From Apiotrichum sp. Y4204 (taxonomy: Eukaryota > Basidiomycota > Tremellomycetes > Trichosporonales > Trichosporonaceae): a stretch of 64,000 nt of DNA. The notes under the pieces were generated by a model. It worked only from the letters and a program-made list of their open reading frames with translations, did not search any database and was not told where the DNA came from. Below, piece after piece: positions 45,959 through 56,485 of this stretch (positions within the stretch are counted from its first letter, which is position 1; every line of letters starts with the position of its first letter). The position numbers were made by a program, and so were the translations under genes. The stretch spans positions 28,975 through 92,974 of the forward strand of contig JAMYHL010000116.1 in the NCBI GenBank assembly GCA_025531455.1, given 5' to 3'.

Positions 45959-47563
45959 GTCTGGTGTAAGCGGGGAAAGGGAAGGTGGTGGCGAGGGGTG
46001 AAGGATGCTAACTAGTTTGTTGTTTTGAGGGTCGTCGGAGTAGAAGAGTTCGTTGTGAAGCGTAAGGGAGAAGGCAGAGATGGAGGAGAGAGGAGAGAGG
46101 AGAGGGGAGAGGAGTGTGGAGAACGTCAAGAAATGTGAGGTCGTGTGGTCTTTTATATCGTTAAAGGTGGTCAAGGAAGTGAGAGACTAAACGAGATGAA
46201 GAGGGAAGAGAAAAGGAGAGAGCGAGAGAGAGAGAGCGAGAGTAATGCCAGAAGGCAAGAAGGCCAGAAGGCCAGAGATGACTTCAAAACTATGCAGCAT
46301 CGAGGCATGTCCCGGTATTGAGGCATCGAGGGTTCTGTCAGCTGTCCCATGTCCCATCCGGCGGCATCGACACTCTCCGTCTGCCGCTCGCCTTCCACCC
46401 GACTAAGCCAGCCAGCCAGGTTCCAGCCGCGCGATGCTTTAAGCTTACATTGCCAATGTGCGGTGGCTTGTCGCGCGCGTCGCGTCGTGCGGCAAAGCGA
46501 AAAGGATGGCACGCGCTGCGCGTCTCCAACGCGTGTGTGTCCATGTGTTTCGACGCGAAGAAGCGAGGACCAGGTACCAGAGAGATTCTGGTGGCTTGGC
46601 TTGTTTCGGGCTTGCTTTGCATCGGGGATCGCGCGTACCTGGAGCTAGATGGTGGTGGACGCGGCTCGACGCCGAGTCGCATGATTCCGAGATCGAAGAT
46701 GGCGCGCACGCGAATGGCTCACATGCTGGGCTGTTTATTTTTAGTGTTTCGGAGGCTGACCGAGCATGTTGCATATGTTGCATGCTTGTGTATGCCGTCA
46801 ATGGTGGGAGGGCGACATTATGGCAACAATCTCGGTGATGGAGATTGAGAGCGAGATAAGATGGCTGACGGGTGGGTGTTGAAATGGGAAGCGATGGAGG
46901 AGGTATGATGCGGAATGATGTTTGGATGCCGATACAAAGGGTTACAATGTGGGGTGCCTGTTTCTTCTCGGTCTCTAGGCTCCTCATTGTACTGTACTCA
47001 CACCCACACCCCTCGGATCTCCTCCTCGCGCTCATCAGACCTCTCACATGCTCTCATACCTGGGTCGTGTGTGGTCTGCTCCGCACAGAGACTCCGCAGG
47101 ATCGCGCAATCTCTTGTCCGCAACGCCGCAAGGTATATGCGCACACAGCGACTGGCGGTGGATGTTAGCGTTTGTGCCTTGCACGCCTCCCTCCAAAACA
47201 ACGCGACGGGCGACGCGACGCGACCGAGACAGCGCGAACCACAGGGCACAATCACATGTCATCACATGTCAGACCATGCATGCCTGTACGCATGCCTGTG
47301 GCCTGTCAAATACTATGAGGAGGTACTGTATCCATTCCCATGGACAGTGAATAGCCGAACCGCGAGATCTCGAGACTAAAATTGCTGCGACCGATGAAGG
47401 CTTGAAACGTGCCGTCATGCCCCACTGCTAGCTCTGCTGTCTCCAAGATCAACCAACTGCATCTAGCCCCGCTCCCACACGCCTGCAAACCTAAAGCAAT
47501 GCAAGATGCTATGCATGCGGCAGCCATCGTGAGACAAACACTACTGCAACATGGGAATACAGT
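45959..47563. promoter_or_regulatory. Beta-glucosidase upstream region, 1.6 kb
   Basis: The minus strand just upstream of the start is CT-rich (46080-46290 purine-rich on plus), typical of a leader and promoter of an induced secreted enzyme. No gene seen. The far end is the 3' flank of the DUF4112 gene. Confidence 0.45.
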
Positions 47564-48926
47564 CTAGCGGTAGGCTGAAGCGGCAGCCGGCTCAGGGCCC
47601 GGCGCTTCTGCGCCCATGGGCTCCGGCATGTATCCTTTTTCGTTGGCAGTGGCCGTCGCGCGGAAGGTATACCCCGCTTCGTCGCGGCGCATGCGGCGTG
47701 TGCGTTTTACCACACCGGTCGCGCGCTCCGCGTCGCGCTCCTCGCTGGCTTCGCTCGCGCCGAGACCAAACCACGCGCGCATACGGCTGCCCTCCGTTTT
47801 CGGCTCTGGAAGCCACACGTCCGTGTCGGGCATGAGCAGAATGTGGTACTGATCCGTGCTTGGCTCCAATAGCCATCGCTCGAGGATCGCAAGGTTGCGC
47901 AGGTTTGACTTGAACAGGTTGTCCAGAATGTCACCAATGATCGGAACGATGCCAACTAGGACGTCGAGGATGACATTGAAGACCTGCAGGGTTAGTGAAC
48001 TGGAAGAGGGGAAACAGTAGAGACCCGCGTATCACCGCGGCAACATGGTAGTCCCGATGCCGCCTGATCATGCTGATCACATCGCAAACCGTCTCTGCCC
48101 GGTCCCGTTTAAGGGAAAAAAGCTCCAAGTGACGCTTGCCTCGCAACATGCACATGGGCGGGAGACTAAGAGCAAGACAAGCGCGTCGAGATTGCACTTG
48201 CCCCGCTACGACCCCTCCATCACCAACAATCAGTCATCCCGCACATGTACTCACCATGCTCATGCAGAGCGCATATGGCACACCAAAGATGAAGCAGAGC
48301 AACACCTGGTAGAGCTGAAAGATGGCGCTCACGAGGTCGCCGTACAGGGGCACGAGGGAGATGATGTCATCGAGGCCTGCGCGGAACGGGATGCCGAGGT
48401 CGGAGAGCGCAGGCGCGGCGTCTAGGTAGAAAGCGACCGTGCGGATGTGGTTGTACATTCTGTTCGGGATAGTCGAGTGTCGGGCAGGAAAGCGAGTGTC
48501 AGCATCAGATAAAGTGAGGACCAAGTTGGAAGGAAAAGGAGGGTCAGGTAAATTTTCTAGAGACTGGATTAACAGCATAGCCGGAGCTCTGATAATACAT
48601 GGTTTTGCATCACTCCGAGAGGTGGGGAGAAGCGTTAGGTGAAAAGTGTGAGGGTTGATGATCGCATGGAGGCTCGACGTCCTCCGCAGTGCTCAACGGC
48701 ACCAGCTTTCCATCACCACTTCACCAACTCCCAATGATGGAACAAGGTGACAGTCCACTCACCGCTGCGCCTCGCGATCCGTCCTTGGTCGGCGATGCCA
48801 TGCCGGGGGCGCGTAGGTCGGCTTGAACGCGCCAAAGCGGCGTGCGCGGCGGTCGCGATCACGCTTGCGCGCGCTTGCCGGCTGGTATGCGCGTCCTATT
48901 GACCAGAGCGCTGAGAGGATGGACAT
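47564..48926 (-). CDS. DUF4112 membrane protein
   Basis: The start is MSILSALWSIGRAYQPASARKRDRDRRARRFG (chosen over an upstream in-frame Met at 49007 whose extension looks unstructured). The exon ending DREAQR is followed by an intron of about 300 nt, then MYNHIRTVAFYLDAAPALSDLGIPFRAGLDDIISLVPLYGDLVSAIFQLYQVLLCFIFGVPYALCMSMV, then VFNVILDVLVGIVPIIGDILDNLFKSNLRNLAILERWL. The paired G[IL][DV].I[IV].[LI][VI]P..GD motifs and the DxxxKSN.RN..ILE segment are the DUF4112 family signature found across fungi and bacteria. The C-terminal 100 residues are variable and polar. It has two or three membrane helices. Molecular function is unknown. Confidence 0.85.
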
Positions 48927-50326
48927 TAGTTGAGTAGTTTGTGAAATTAGACAAGATGATGGGTGGTAGAAAAATGAGGAGTAGTCTAGTAGTTGGAGCT
49001 CACTCACAGGTCGTTGGGAGGAGAGGGATGAGGGGCGGCGGTGTGTGGGTGTGAAGGGGATTGGACCGATGACGTCATTGTGGATGTATCACGGAGTTTC
49101 ATAAATGTCCGTAATGTGACGTCATTTCCCCCCCCCTCCCTTTTTTTTTTCAGTCACAAGGGGGTTGGTGCAGGCAGCGCAGGCAGCCAGCAGCCAGGCT
49201 TGTTTGTTGGTTCTTTCCAAAGTGTTGAACAGCGGCAAATAATGGGCATTCGCGTAGAACGGTGATAAACGCAAGGTGCAACTCGCCGTACAGTAATTCA
49301 TGGAGAGACAGGAGAGTGTGGCTAGTCAGTGTGACTAGCAGGTGGTAGAGATGCATATCATTAACATCGGTTGACCTGTGTGTGTGTGGGGACTCCAAGG
49401 CCCCAAAGACATGCTTTGTGGCGGTGCACAAGACTGCTTTTTGTGACCACCGCTTTTATGACAATCTACCTCTGGGGCCTCTGGGCCTCTGCAGAAAACG
49501 AGTTCCAAGTGAGGCTGGAATCGCTCCTCTGAGGCGGTACTGGTACCGCTGTTCATCTGCTCATCTACCATACTCTGCCGCAAAAACGACACCTGTCCTT
49601 GGAGACCCCACCCGGGTCGGGAAGCGAATACTGGTGGAAAGGCTCTGCGCTCTGCACAGCATATATCGCATCTCGTACAGTAGGGCATCCACTGTGAAAC
49701 ATCGGACAACGAGAGACAAATTCGAACTGGACGGGTCTCTAGGGACCGGTCCCGATCATGTACAACAAGCGATGTCGGAAACGGCGGGTGTTCAGGGGGC
49801 CATAGGGCCACAGAAGAACTCCATCGGAGGCTGACGAAACTTGCATAGCATAGAGGGCATAGAGGATCGTTCTCGGCATTACACTTCCCAGATAAAGCCA
49901 CACCTTAGAATAAGCTTTCTTCCACATTCGACCCGCCTGAGCGTGAGGCCTCGTGCCTAGAGCTCCACAGTGCAACTCTGCACACGAGTCGCCAGTTGCA
50001 CCGCCCACAGATACTGTATACATTGGTACGTAGCCACCCAGCTGACCAGACTGATGGCACTTTCAAAGCAACCATGTACTACTGTATGCTTCTCGCAGGC
50101 TGACCCCGTGAACTGGGCCTCCGTCTGTATCAGATCCAGGTCTTGGCGTCCCATCATACCTGTCAAGTGAGTCAGTTCCGTTGGTCCCTCTCGGGTACCT
50201 GCAAGAATGCAACTTTATCCTTTGTCCAACACGCAGTGGCGATGCAAGCTGCACGACGCACGACAAATAAGAGAGACGCGAGATAGTCATTGGAACGTTC
50301 ACTTCCCTTCCGCACACTTTCTCATC
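48927..50326. other. Intergenic, 1.4 kb divergent region
   Basis: Lies between the DUF4112 (minus) and RING (plus) start codons. It contains a C-run followed by a T-run (49129-49150). The open frames at 49335-49901 on both strands look random, with no signal peptide, domain or splice support. Confidence 0.45.
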
Positions 50327-52015
50327 ATGTTGACTCGCTGGCTGCTAGCGAGCTTGGTTCTCGCCAACCCGATTCTTGCCATAGTCTTATCCTATCAAGT
50401 TGGAAGCACGTCGCCGCTGATAGCTTACAACCCACCACCAAGGCTGAACGGCAGTTCTCCGTTCGACATCGATCCGCTGTTCAACGGCATGAGTACAGCC
50501 ACGTACAAGGCATACGATGTGGCTCCGATTCCCGAAGGACTTGCAAACTCGAGCTGGCTGTTCACCCGCACTCCAGGCCAATCTTCACGATTTGGGTACC
50601 CTACGTACGCGAACACCTCGATGGCCGGCGCGAGTGTGACTTTCGACTTTGTAGGGACAGGTGTGCAACTTTATGGCCACGTCCCAACAAACGCCGAGGT
50701 CGACGCAGTCATCGATGGTCAGCTTTACACGAATCTTTCTCGTGCGACTACCAGTTTTAGCGAAATACTTCGGACACCCGAGCTGCCATTTGGTCGGCAC
50801 ACTGTGGAATACACGCTCCGGGCAGGCAACCTCGTCTTCCAACGCGCGACCATTTTGCAGAACCGAAGAGTGATTGAGTGAGCCAGGATCGGATTGCGCG
50901 AGATGCGGCTATGTGCTGACAGAACAGGAAGGATTGGGGCTATGAGTACAGATTTGCGCAGTCCAAAGACCCCCGGGTGGTTCTCTCGGGTTTCCGAGAG
51001 GGAAAGCTAGAGCCCAGTGTACAAAACGGAACATGGACATCGAGTGAGGCAACCGCTGTAATACAGAGGGTCATAATGCTGATCGACCAGACACCACGAC
51101 CTACAGATTGGAGACGAGCGAGGAGCACGCCACATTCGCGTTCAAGCCCTCAGCCAACTCGTCCTCGATTCTTATCGAGGGTTTCAATATTGGCACGTAC
51201 CGCGTGTCATGCAAGCCGGAGCCACTGCATGGCAATTCTGACTTTGTGACATATGCTGGTCACACTGCCCTCGACAATGTTGCGCTCTACCAGGCGTTGC
51301 TGGACCCAACAGTCGAGTATGAGATCACGTTGCAGAACCTCGCCAACTCATCAACCGCAATCTACAGAACCAAAGCCAACGTATATACCTTTGCAAGCGA
51401 GAAGGAGGCCAAGAACATAAAGAAGGCTCTGGCAATCGGGCTCCCAGTCTCTCTCGTGCGTTCACCGCTTCCCCCTGTTACTAACGCGCCAGGGCACCAT
51501 CAGCCTCCTGGGAGGTCTGATTTGGTGGATCTCTCGCAGGCGGTAAGTCGCGTAACTGCATTGTATCGATCGTGCTAACTTCAGACGCCGGCGCGCACAA
51601 ACCCGTCCGTTGGTGTACCCACTTGAACAGCGAATCACGCCCCCGACCGCCGGAAGAATCACGCCACGTCCTGTCGTGCCCGAGTCCATCGACGAGTCCG
51701 ACAGCAAGTCGGTGGACGCTCCAGAGGGGCTGGTACCGGTCTTCGCAGACGATGATGACGGGACGGACGCCTCGTGCGTCGTGTGCCTCAGCGGGCAGGC
51801 CGTCCTCGCCGTCTCGGAGTGTGGCCACCTGTGCATGTGTCGGCGTGAGTATGCTAAATTGGATTATAATGTTGACAGCAGCGTGTGCGTCGCGCATCGT
51901 CGAGTCAGTGCCACCAAAGTGCCCGGTCTGCAATCAGGAGATCAAGAAGCCGTGAGTTCCAATTGGGCTTGATGTCGCGCTGACGCCAAGCCTTATTCGC
52001 ATCTACAGGCCTTAG
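50327..52015 (+). CDS. Single-pass transmembrane RING-finger protein with secreted-type ectodomain
   Basis: Exons link in frame: 50327-50879 ends VIE and joins KDWGYEYRFAQSKDPRV. Further introns fall near 51052-51091, 51453-51492, 51543-51585, 51847-51883 and 51957-52008, ending KKPP. A signal peptide (MLTRWLLASLVLANPILA) begins a luminal or extracellular part with two related beta-rich segments: ASVTFDFVGTGVQLYGHVP..AEVDAVIDGQ, and ATFAFKPSANSSSILIEGFNIGTYRVSC. The FxGTxVxxYG style is seen in fungal jelly-roll/galactose-binding-like ectodomains. One helix (LPVSLGTISLLGGLIWWIS) is followed by six Arg. The cytosolic tail ends in a C3HC4 RING: CVVCLSGQAVLAVSECGHLCMCRRCASRI..PPKCPVCNQEI, closest in style to MUL1/IAP-type RINGs. 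The predicted role is a membrane E3 ubiquitin ligase of the secretory pathway, vacuole or surface. Confidence 0.78.
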
Positions 52016-52452
52016 TAGTAGAGCATCGTCAGTATAATATCTCGCAGCGCAGTTGAACGCCGATAATTACAGTCGTATTTCAGGATACGGTATCATAAAT
52101 GTCTTTGCTATTCACAAACTGTTTCAATAGAAGTTTGAGTATAATTGCAGTAGGCCATGTCCAGCTACTATGTCGCGAGCTGAATGGTCATTGTATCGCA
52201 TCTCCCTAAAGCGCATGTTCATTTTTAACGCATACGGTGCCGATGTTTCGAAGAGGGAAGCGCGTCAAGACACAGGTGCAAGATTCGCCCCCGCCCAGCT
52301 ACCATGGTGTTTCTGTGCATCCTACAGTACTGTAGCCACTATTTACGCAGTTATATGGCAGTATTTTGTTTCTCTATCTGTCATGTGCTAAACTTCGTTT
52401 CGTAACAAGCGAAAGTTGTGATCCATACGCTAAAGCTAGCACGTATGTTGTG
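52016..52452. terminator. Convergent 3' region
   Basis: 437 bp between the RING gene stop and the stop of the next minus-strand gene. AT-richer than the surroundings; no gene seen. Confidence 0.4.
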
Positions 52453-53148
52453 CTAGGATTGCGCATCGGTCAGTCGAGAGGGTGTTGTTGAACTGGTCCC
52501 AGTCTTGCTGTGAGTTTTGCCTGCAGAATCGCCGTCCGCGGGCGGGCCGGGAGTGTACGGCTTGGGGATTGGGACGCCGAAGGCCGCGCAGGTGATATCC
52601 GTGTCGGGAAGGTGCCAACCACGGGCAACACAACCCTCACACATTGCAAACACCCGGCGCACGGCACTGTTGCCCCCCTCACCGGGCTGTGGCTCTCGGC
52701 GCACAAAGTGGTGGTCAGCCCGAAAGCCCGAGTCCCTAATGTCCTCGAGGACGCTGTGCTCCCCAAAGTACTTGATGAAGAGAGCATTGAACGGAGGTGC
52801 TGCTGCTGAAACAATCTCTGAGCGGTCGGTGCGGACATCGCACCTGATGCCCTCGACGAAGATTGTGTGGGTCGGACGATGGGCCTGAGCGTTCGCCTGG
52901 TGATTTTGCCGGTCGTCGTCGGCATCGTGGAGAACTATCGCCGTAGATGCTGCGGCGGGGGGAATTTGACCAACCCCCTCGTAGATAAGTCTAATGTCGG
53001 GCGGCGGCATTATGTCAGGCGGTGGCGACGGCATCATGTGCGCAAAGGGGGACGGAGCGAAGATGAGCTGGATGATGTTCGGTTGCGATTCAAAGTTGAT
53101 GGGGTATAGGTGTGTGAGAAGCGAAATATACCTGGTGATTGATGACAA
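52453..53148 (-). CDS. Hypothetical protein
   Basis: 231-residue open frame, no intron needed. Translation may start at MSSITRYISL (53148) or at the Met pair MMPSPPPDIM (53037). The N-terminus is Pro-rich. The central part (HTIFVEGIRCDVRTDRSEIVSAAAPPFNALFIKYFGEHSVLEDIRDSGF) looks globular. A Cys-containing segment (VFAMCEGCVARGWHLPDTDITCAAFGVPIPKPYTPG) and a Ser/Thr-rich tail follow. I do not recognise a family; a diverged BTB-like fold was considered but not supported. The coherent composition over the whole frame is the main evidence. Confidence 0.5.
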   Translation of the reverse strand: MSSITRYISLLTHLYPINFESQPNIIQLIFAPSPFAHMMPSPPPDIMPPPDIRLIYEGVGQIPPAAASTAIVLHDADDDRQNHQANAQAHRPTHTIFVEGIRCDVRTDRSEIVSAAAPPFNALFIKYFGEHSVLEDIRDSGFRADHHFVRREPQPGEGGNSAVRRVFAMCEGCVARGWHLPDTDITCAAFGVPIPKPYTPGPPADGDSAGKTHSKTGTSSTTPSRLTDAQS

Positions 53149-54167
53149 TGTGAGCCCCGGGAGATGATGAAAATTGGAAACGAGTTGAGCAGACAGCTTC
53201 AGCTGTGCTGATACGCCGCATAGGTCAACGCGTTGATATCATGATACAGTCAGCACGCTCACGTGCAGCATGCACCTCGGATGTGTCAGGTACCTGTTTA
53301 CTGCAAGGTCTTGAGATTCACATTGCACCTCACCGTCATTCAGCTCGTCCAACTCGTAGTTTGCGGACCCACCGCACCCACCGCTCAAGTGGGTAGCATG
53401 GGGCCGGTCGGTCGTTCCTTGGTGTTGTTTCGAATGTCCCGCGTTGGAAAGTCAATCACTTTTCCGGTCATGTGGGTGTTTTGGCTTGCCAGTACCTAGG
53501 AGCTCGGAGAGTAGAAACGGTAGAAAAACTGACGAAAGGAGCGGGGAGTTTTTTTTGCTGTCCGGCAACGGATAGATAAAATAATCTTAATCTTATATTT
53601 AGATCGGTATCTTCATCATCATCGTCAGCTTCGCGTTCTCCGCTGACGAACTAATGGCCATCTCTTCACCACTCGTCACCCCGCATGGCTACTCCCTCAG
53701 TCCGTTGCAATGACTGACCATCACACCGACATGATTGCCCTTTCTAACGACTTGCTGGGAGGAAAGGTCATGGATGTGCCTACGACCAGATCTGTGGAGC
53801 GTGCCAAGCGCTGTGGAGCAGCCCCTCGAGGAACAGAAAGTCCGCTACCAATGTCAACTACTGACTGTCCTTCACAACGAGGTAAAGGCCCTCTGGCACG
53901 ACTGTGCTTGGCCTGTAAGGACAGCTGTCTGGGCCGTCTATTGTAATCATCAGGAAGGGGCCGAGGGCGTGGAGCAGAAGGAAACATAGGGAGGGCTGTC
54001 GTCAAATGCACATCTCCCCTCTTGTTGCCTACGGTTCGAAGATGATAGCGAGTCACAGCTCTGTGGCATATAAAGACAAGGCAATCAAGTGTGAGAGTCC
54101 GTCCTCCAAGACACAGTCTTCTTTGTTCAATCTCCCGACGATCCCCCAGTGACAATTGATCACCACA
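53149..54167. other. Intergenic, 1.0 kb
   Basis: Promoter sides of the hypothetical (minus) and the secreted protein (plus). A helical-looking frame at about 53800-53980 (VEQPLEEQKVRYQCQLL..) has no good start or splice partner and is not called. A T-run lies at about 53549-53557. Confidence 0.4.
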
Positions 54168-54701
54168 ATGTTCACAACAGTCTCGGCATTGGCTCTTCTC
54201 TCAGCCGTTTGGGCAACCTCCCTTCCTGCTATTCCCCTCTCGGCGGATTGTGTCCGAAAGGGGCCCGACATGATGCAGTGCGAGTTCAAGGCTTATGCGA
54301 AACACGCAATGCAGCGTAATCGACCTCTCTATCCCGAAGTTCCATCACCCCTGACTTTTGGTGATTATGACGAGGCCGTTGCGCTCAACGAAACTCATGG
54401 AGCAAGTGCTTTGGTCATCTCGCGCAAGACCTGGGCACTTGTAGCGGACAACACGGTCTACGCGTACGCGAGTAGCGAGTACAACAAAACGCTGCACAAT
54501 CTTCTTGGCGTCGATAAGTCCCCCGCGAGCGAGAAGCTCAGCAGCAAGGAGAAGCGAGACCATCCATTCTCATGGCGTCGTCCTCCCTGCAGAGGAGGTC
54601 CATGCGACGAGCCGGTCGATTGTGCCGTCTTTAACTGCCAGTACTGTTTCCCGATGCCTGAAGGTATTGGCAAATGTACAGGAAGCTTCCCAGCCTTTTA
54701 G
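54168..54701 (+). CDS. Small secreted cysteine-rich protein with Kex2-type site
   Basis: 178 residues, one exon. A signal peptide (MFTTVSALALLSAVWATSLP) leads a proregion-like segment with two Cys (SADCVRKGPDMMQC) and three possible N-glycosylation sites or neighbours (NETH, NKTL). At SSKEKR/DHPFSW, about residue 130, a dibasic KR separates a C-terminal segment of 47 residues with six Cys: RPPCRGGPCDEPVDCAVFNCQYCFPMPEGIGKC. The spacing (CX4CX5CX4CX2CX9C) would suit three disulfides. If cleaved by the Golgi Kex2 protease this yields a small disulfide-rich peptide. No family is recognised and no activity is implied by the sequence. Confidence 0.72.
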   Translation: MFTTVSALALLSAVWATSLPAIPLSADCVRKGPDMMQCEFKAYAKHAMQRNRPLYPEVPSPLTFGDYDEAVALNETHGASALVISRKTWALVADNTVYAYASSEYNKTLHNLLGVDKSPASEKLSSKEKRDHPFSWRRPPCRGGPCDEPVDCAVFNCQYCFPMPEGIGKCTGSFPAF

Positions 54702-55126
54702 CGCCGCTTCGCAATCGTAAGTTATGACCTGCTGTTGTTGCCTTTCTATGGCTGATAGGCTCAGAGCACGTGAGGCTGACAAAGGAGTGGGAGCAGGGCA
54801 TCACCAATCTCACACAACAACTAGGCGAAAGACGACAGGGCGAACCGAGACTGATACGAGAAGTTCTCAAATGCCACCGAACAAAAGGAGAGGAGCAAAA
54901 AAAATGGCGCTCAACAAGTAGCTAGAACAAAATATAAAATATCTCATGATGTAGTCAGCTTCAAAACTTCCTCGGCTTGCATTGTGCTGGCCCACGTACA
55001 ACTCCAGACCCAATTCCCATCGATTGCGTCCGAGAAGGCGGAGGACCAATTGCTCAGTTGACAATTGTGCTGGAGTGAGCTTGAGGCTCTTGTGTATTCA
55101 GCCAGCCACCCGTCAACTAGCTGTTC
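54702..55126. other. Intergenic, 425 bp
   Basis: 3' flank of the secreted-protein gene. Nothing else seen. Confidence 0.4.
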
Positions 55127-56040
55127 TCAGTCAGCGATGTCCGAGGCGATGGGAGTGACGGATGTGTCATTGTGGTCATTGGGAGTGAGGACCCGCGCTC
55201 CGTTGCGCTTTGAGAAAATCCTTCGCCGTTCGTAGTCCGGCTGAAAGAAGTGATGCACAGAATCGCGTCCGAAGAGGGTCTCACAGAACACGTCAAAACC
55301 CAACCAGTGAACTTGTTGCGTTCGATTTGGCTCGACTGCCCGCAGGCGTCGTCCCGGTAAAGGTGTGTTGCTTCCCATCGCTACAGCAGCGTCGACCAGT
55401 CGGCTCACAAACTGTCATAGGAGATCTTTTCTTTTCCCTCTGTACGCTGTACCTCATATTTGCACAGCCCTCGTCCCCAGAGTTCTTCAACTTGACAAAG
55501 CGCATGTGTCCGATATTTATAGAGACTCGTCTCAGTGGTTCTTTGCTTCAGGTTCGACCCACAGGACGTTGATTCCCGCCATGGTGAACGTGTGGTTGAC
55601 CTGAGGTTTGGTGCGTTGGGGGACCAAATTCTAAAGACGGCAGGGGGTAGAATCGTGTCACAGGTGATCTATCTCAAAGAGTGCTGAGTCGCTAATTCCC
55701 ATATCAGCTTGAGCTTGTAGACCCCACCTCAAACATGGGGACCAGCCTCGTCTTATGTGACCGTAACCTGTATTCATACCTCCTGCCTGATCCTTGTCGA
55801 TATTCACGACGCCCGGTCTGTCAATTGAATAGAGCAATCTTGGGCTTGTCAAAGTAACGGCGCACAGGCGAGATACGTCAGTAAGTGGCCTTTCTTCGGC
55901 AGGTTGGTGAGCGCGGTGGGAATCATCAAGGCTCCGTCCCCGCCGGAAATACTGAACACGGTGTAAGGGCACACTCATCCTTCAGGGGGTACTGTATGGC
56001 TTTAGCTGCATACAGCCTCCTTGTCCGCACTGCCGACTGC
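55127..56040 (-). pseudogene. Decayed gene of unidentified family
   Basis: Protein-like blocks follow one another on the minus strand but in shifting frames. First is SISGGDGALMIPTALTNLPKKGH (about 55950-55880). Next is RRYFDKPKIALFN (about 55860-55820), ending at a stop. Then NLVPQRTKPQVNHTFTMAGINVLWVEPEAKNH (about 55635-55540) ends at TGA. One base further in frame comes ETSLYKYRTHALCQVEELWGRGLCKYE (about 55538-55460). A normal-looking 41-nt intron (GTACAG..TGACAG) leads to FVSRLVDAAVAMGSNTPLPGRR..HWLGFDVFCETLFGRDSVHHFF, ending at 55127. Conserved intron signals next to in-frame stops and single-base shifts fit a once-functional gene that has decayed. I cannot name the family. Unusual splicing could rescue part of it. 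Confidence 0.5.
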
Positions 56041-56485
56041 CAAAGCACGGAGCGGCAATCCCAATGCGTAGTTGTGAATGAGGACTGAGGCGGCGTGTCG
56101 TGGTCTTGCGGCTCAGTCTCATCCATTATACAGCTGCCAATATCCGTCCTCTGGCGCACTCTGTCGGTTATGCGACGGCTATTATCAAAGTAGTTCCAAT
56201 CGCACCATTGAGGCTGCAAGTTCCATCCGTAAACGGCACGCACTTTAAAACTGTCATTGGGGGTTTTTGGGACCGGCTTTTCATCAACCCACCTGTGCCT
56301 GATGGTGGTTGCTCTGACTAACAAGCAAAACGCTTGTGGTCTGATCCGCAGCAGCCCCACCATAACATGGGTAGAGACCATAACTGCATTGTCCTATAGG
56401 CCTATGGTCTTCGCGTTCAAGCCTCTGTCACCAACCTATGCATTGAAAGTACAACTTATTGTGGTTTACGGTCAACTACCATGTT
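56041..56485. other. Intergenic, upstream part of the decayed region
   Basis: A 151-residue minus frame reaches into here (VRAVYGWNLQPQWCDWNYFDN) and may be more of the decayed gene, but the match of frames is weak. Otherwise it is the 3' flank of the MFS gene. Confidence 0.35.

Noticed and set aside
44945..46015. 356-residue plus-strand frame rich in Gly/Arg
   Set aside because: Antisense to the beta-glucosidase N-terminus; a mirror of its Ala/Ser codons.
49335..49901. 188-residue minus and 150-residue plus frames
   Set aside because: Both strands open, mixed composition without signal peptide, helices or domains.
55545..55565. Possible tRNA B-box (GGTTCGACCC)
   Set aside because: No matching A-box or acceptor-stem pairing upstream on either strand; it lies within the decayed gene's coding blocks.
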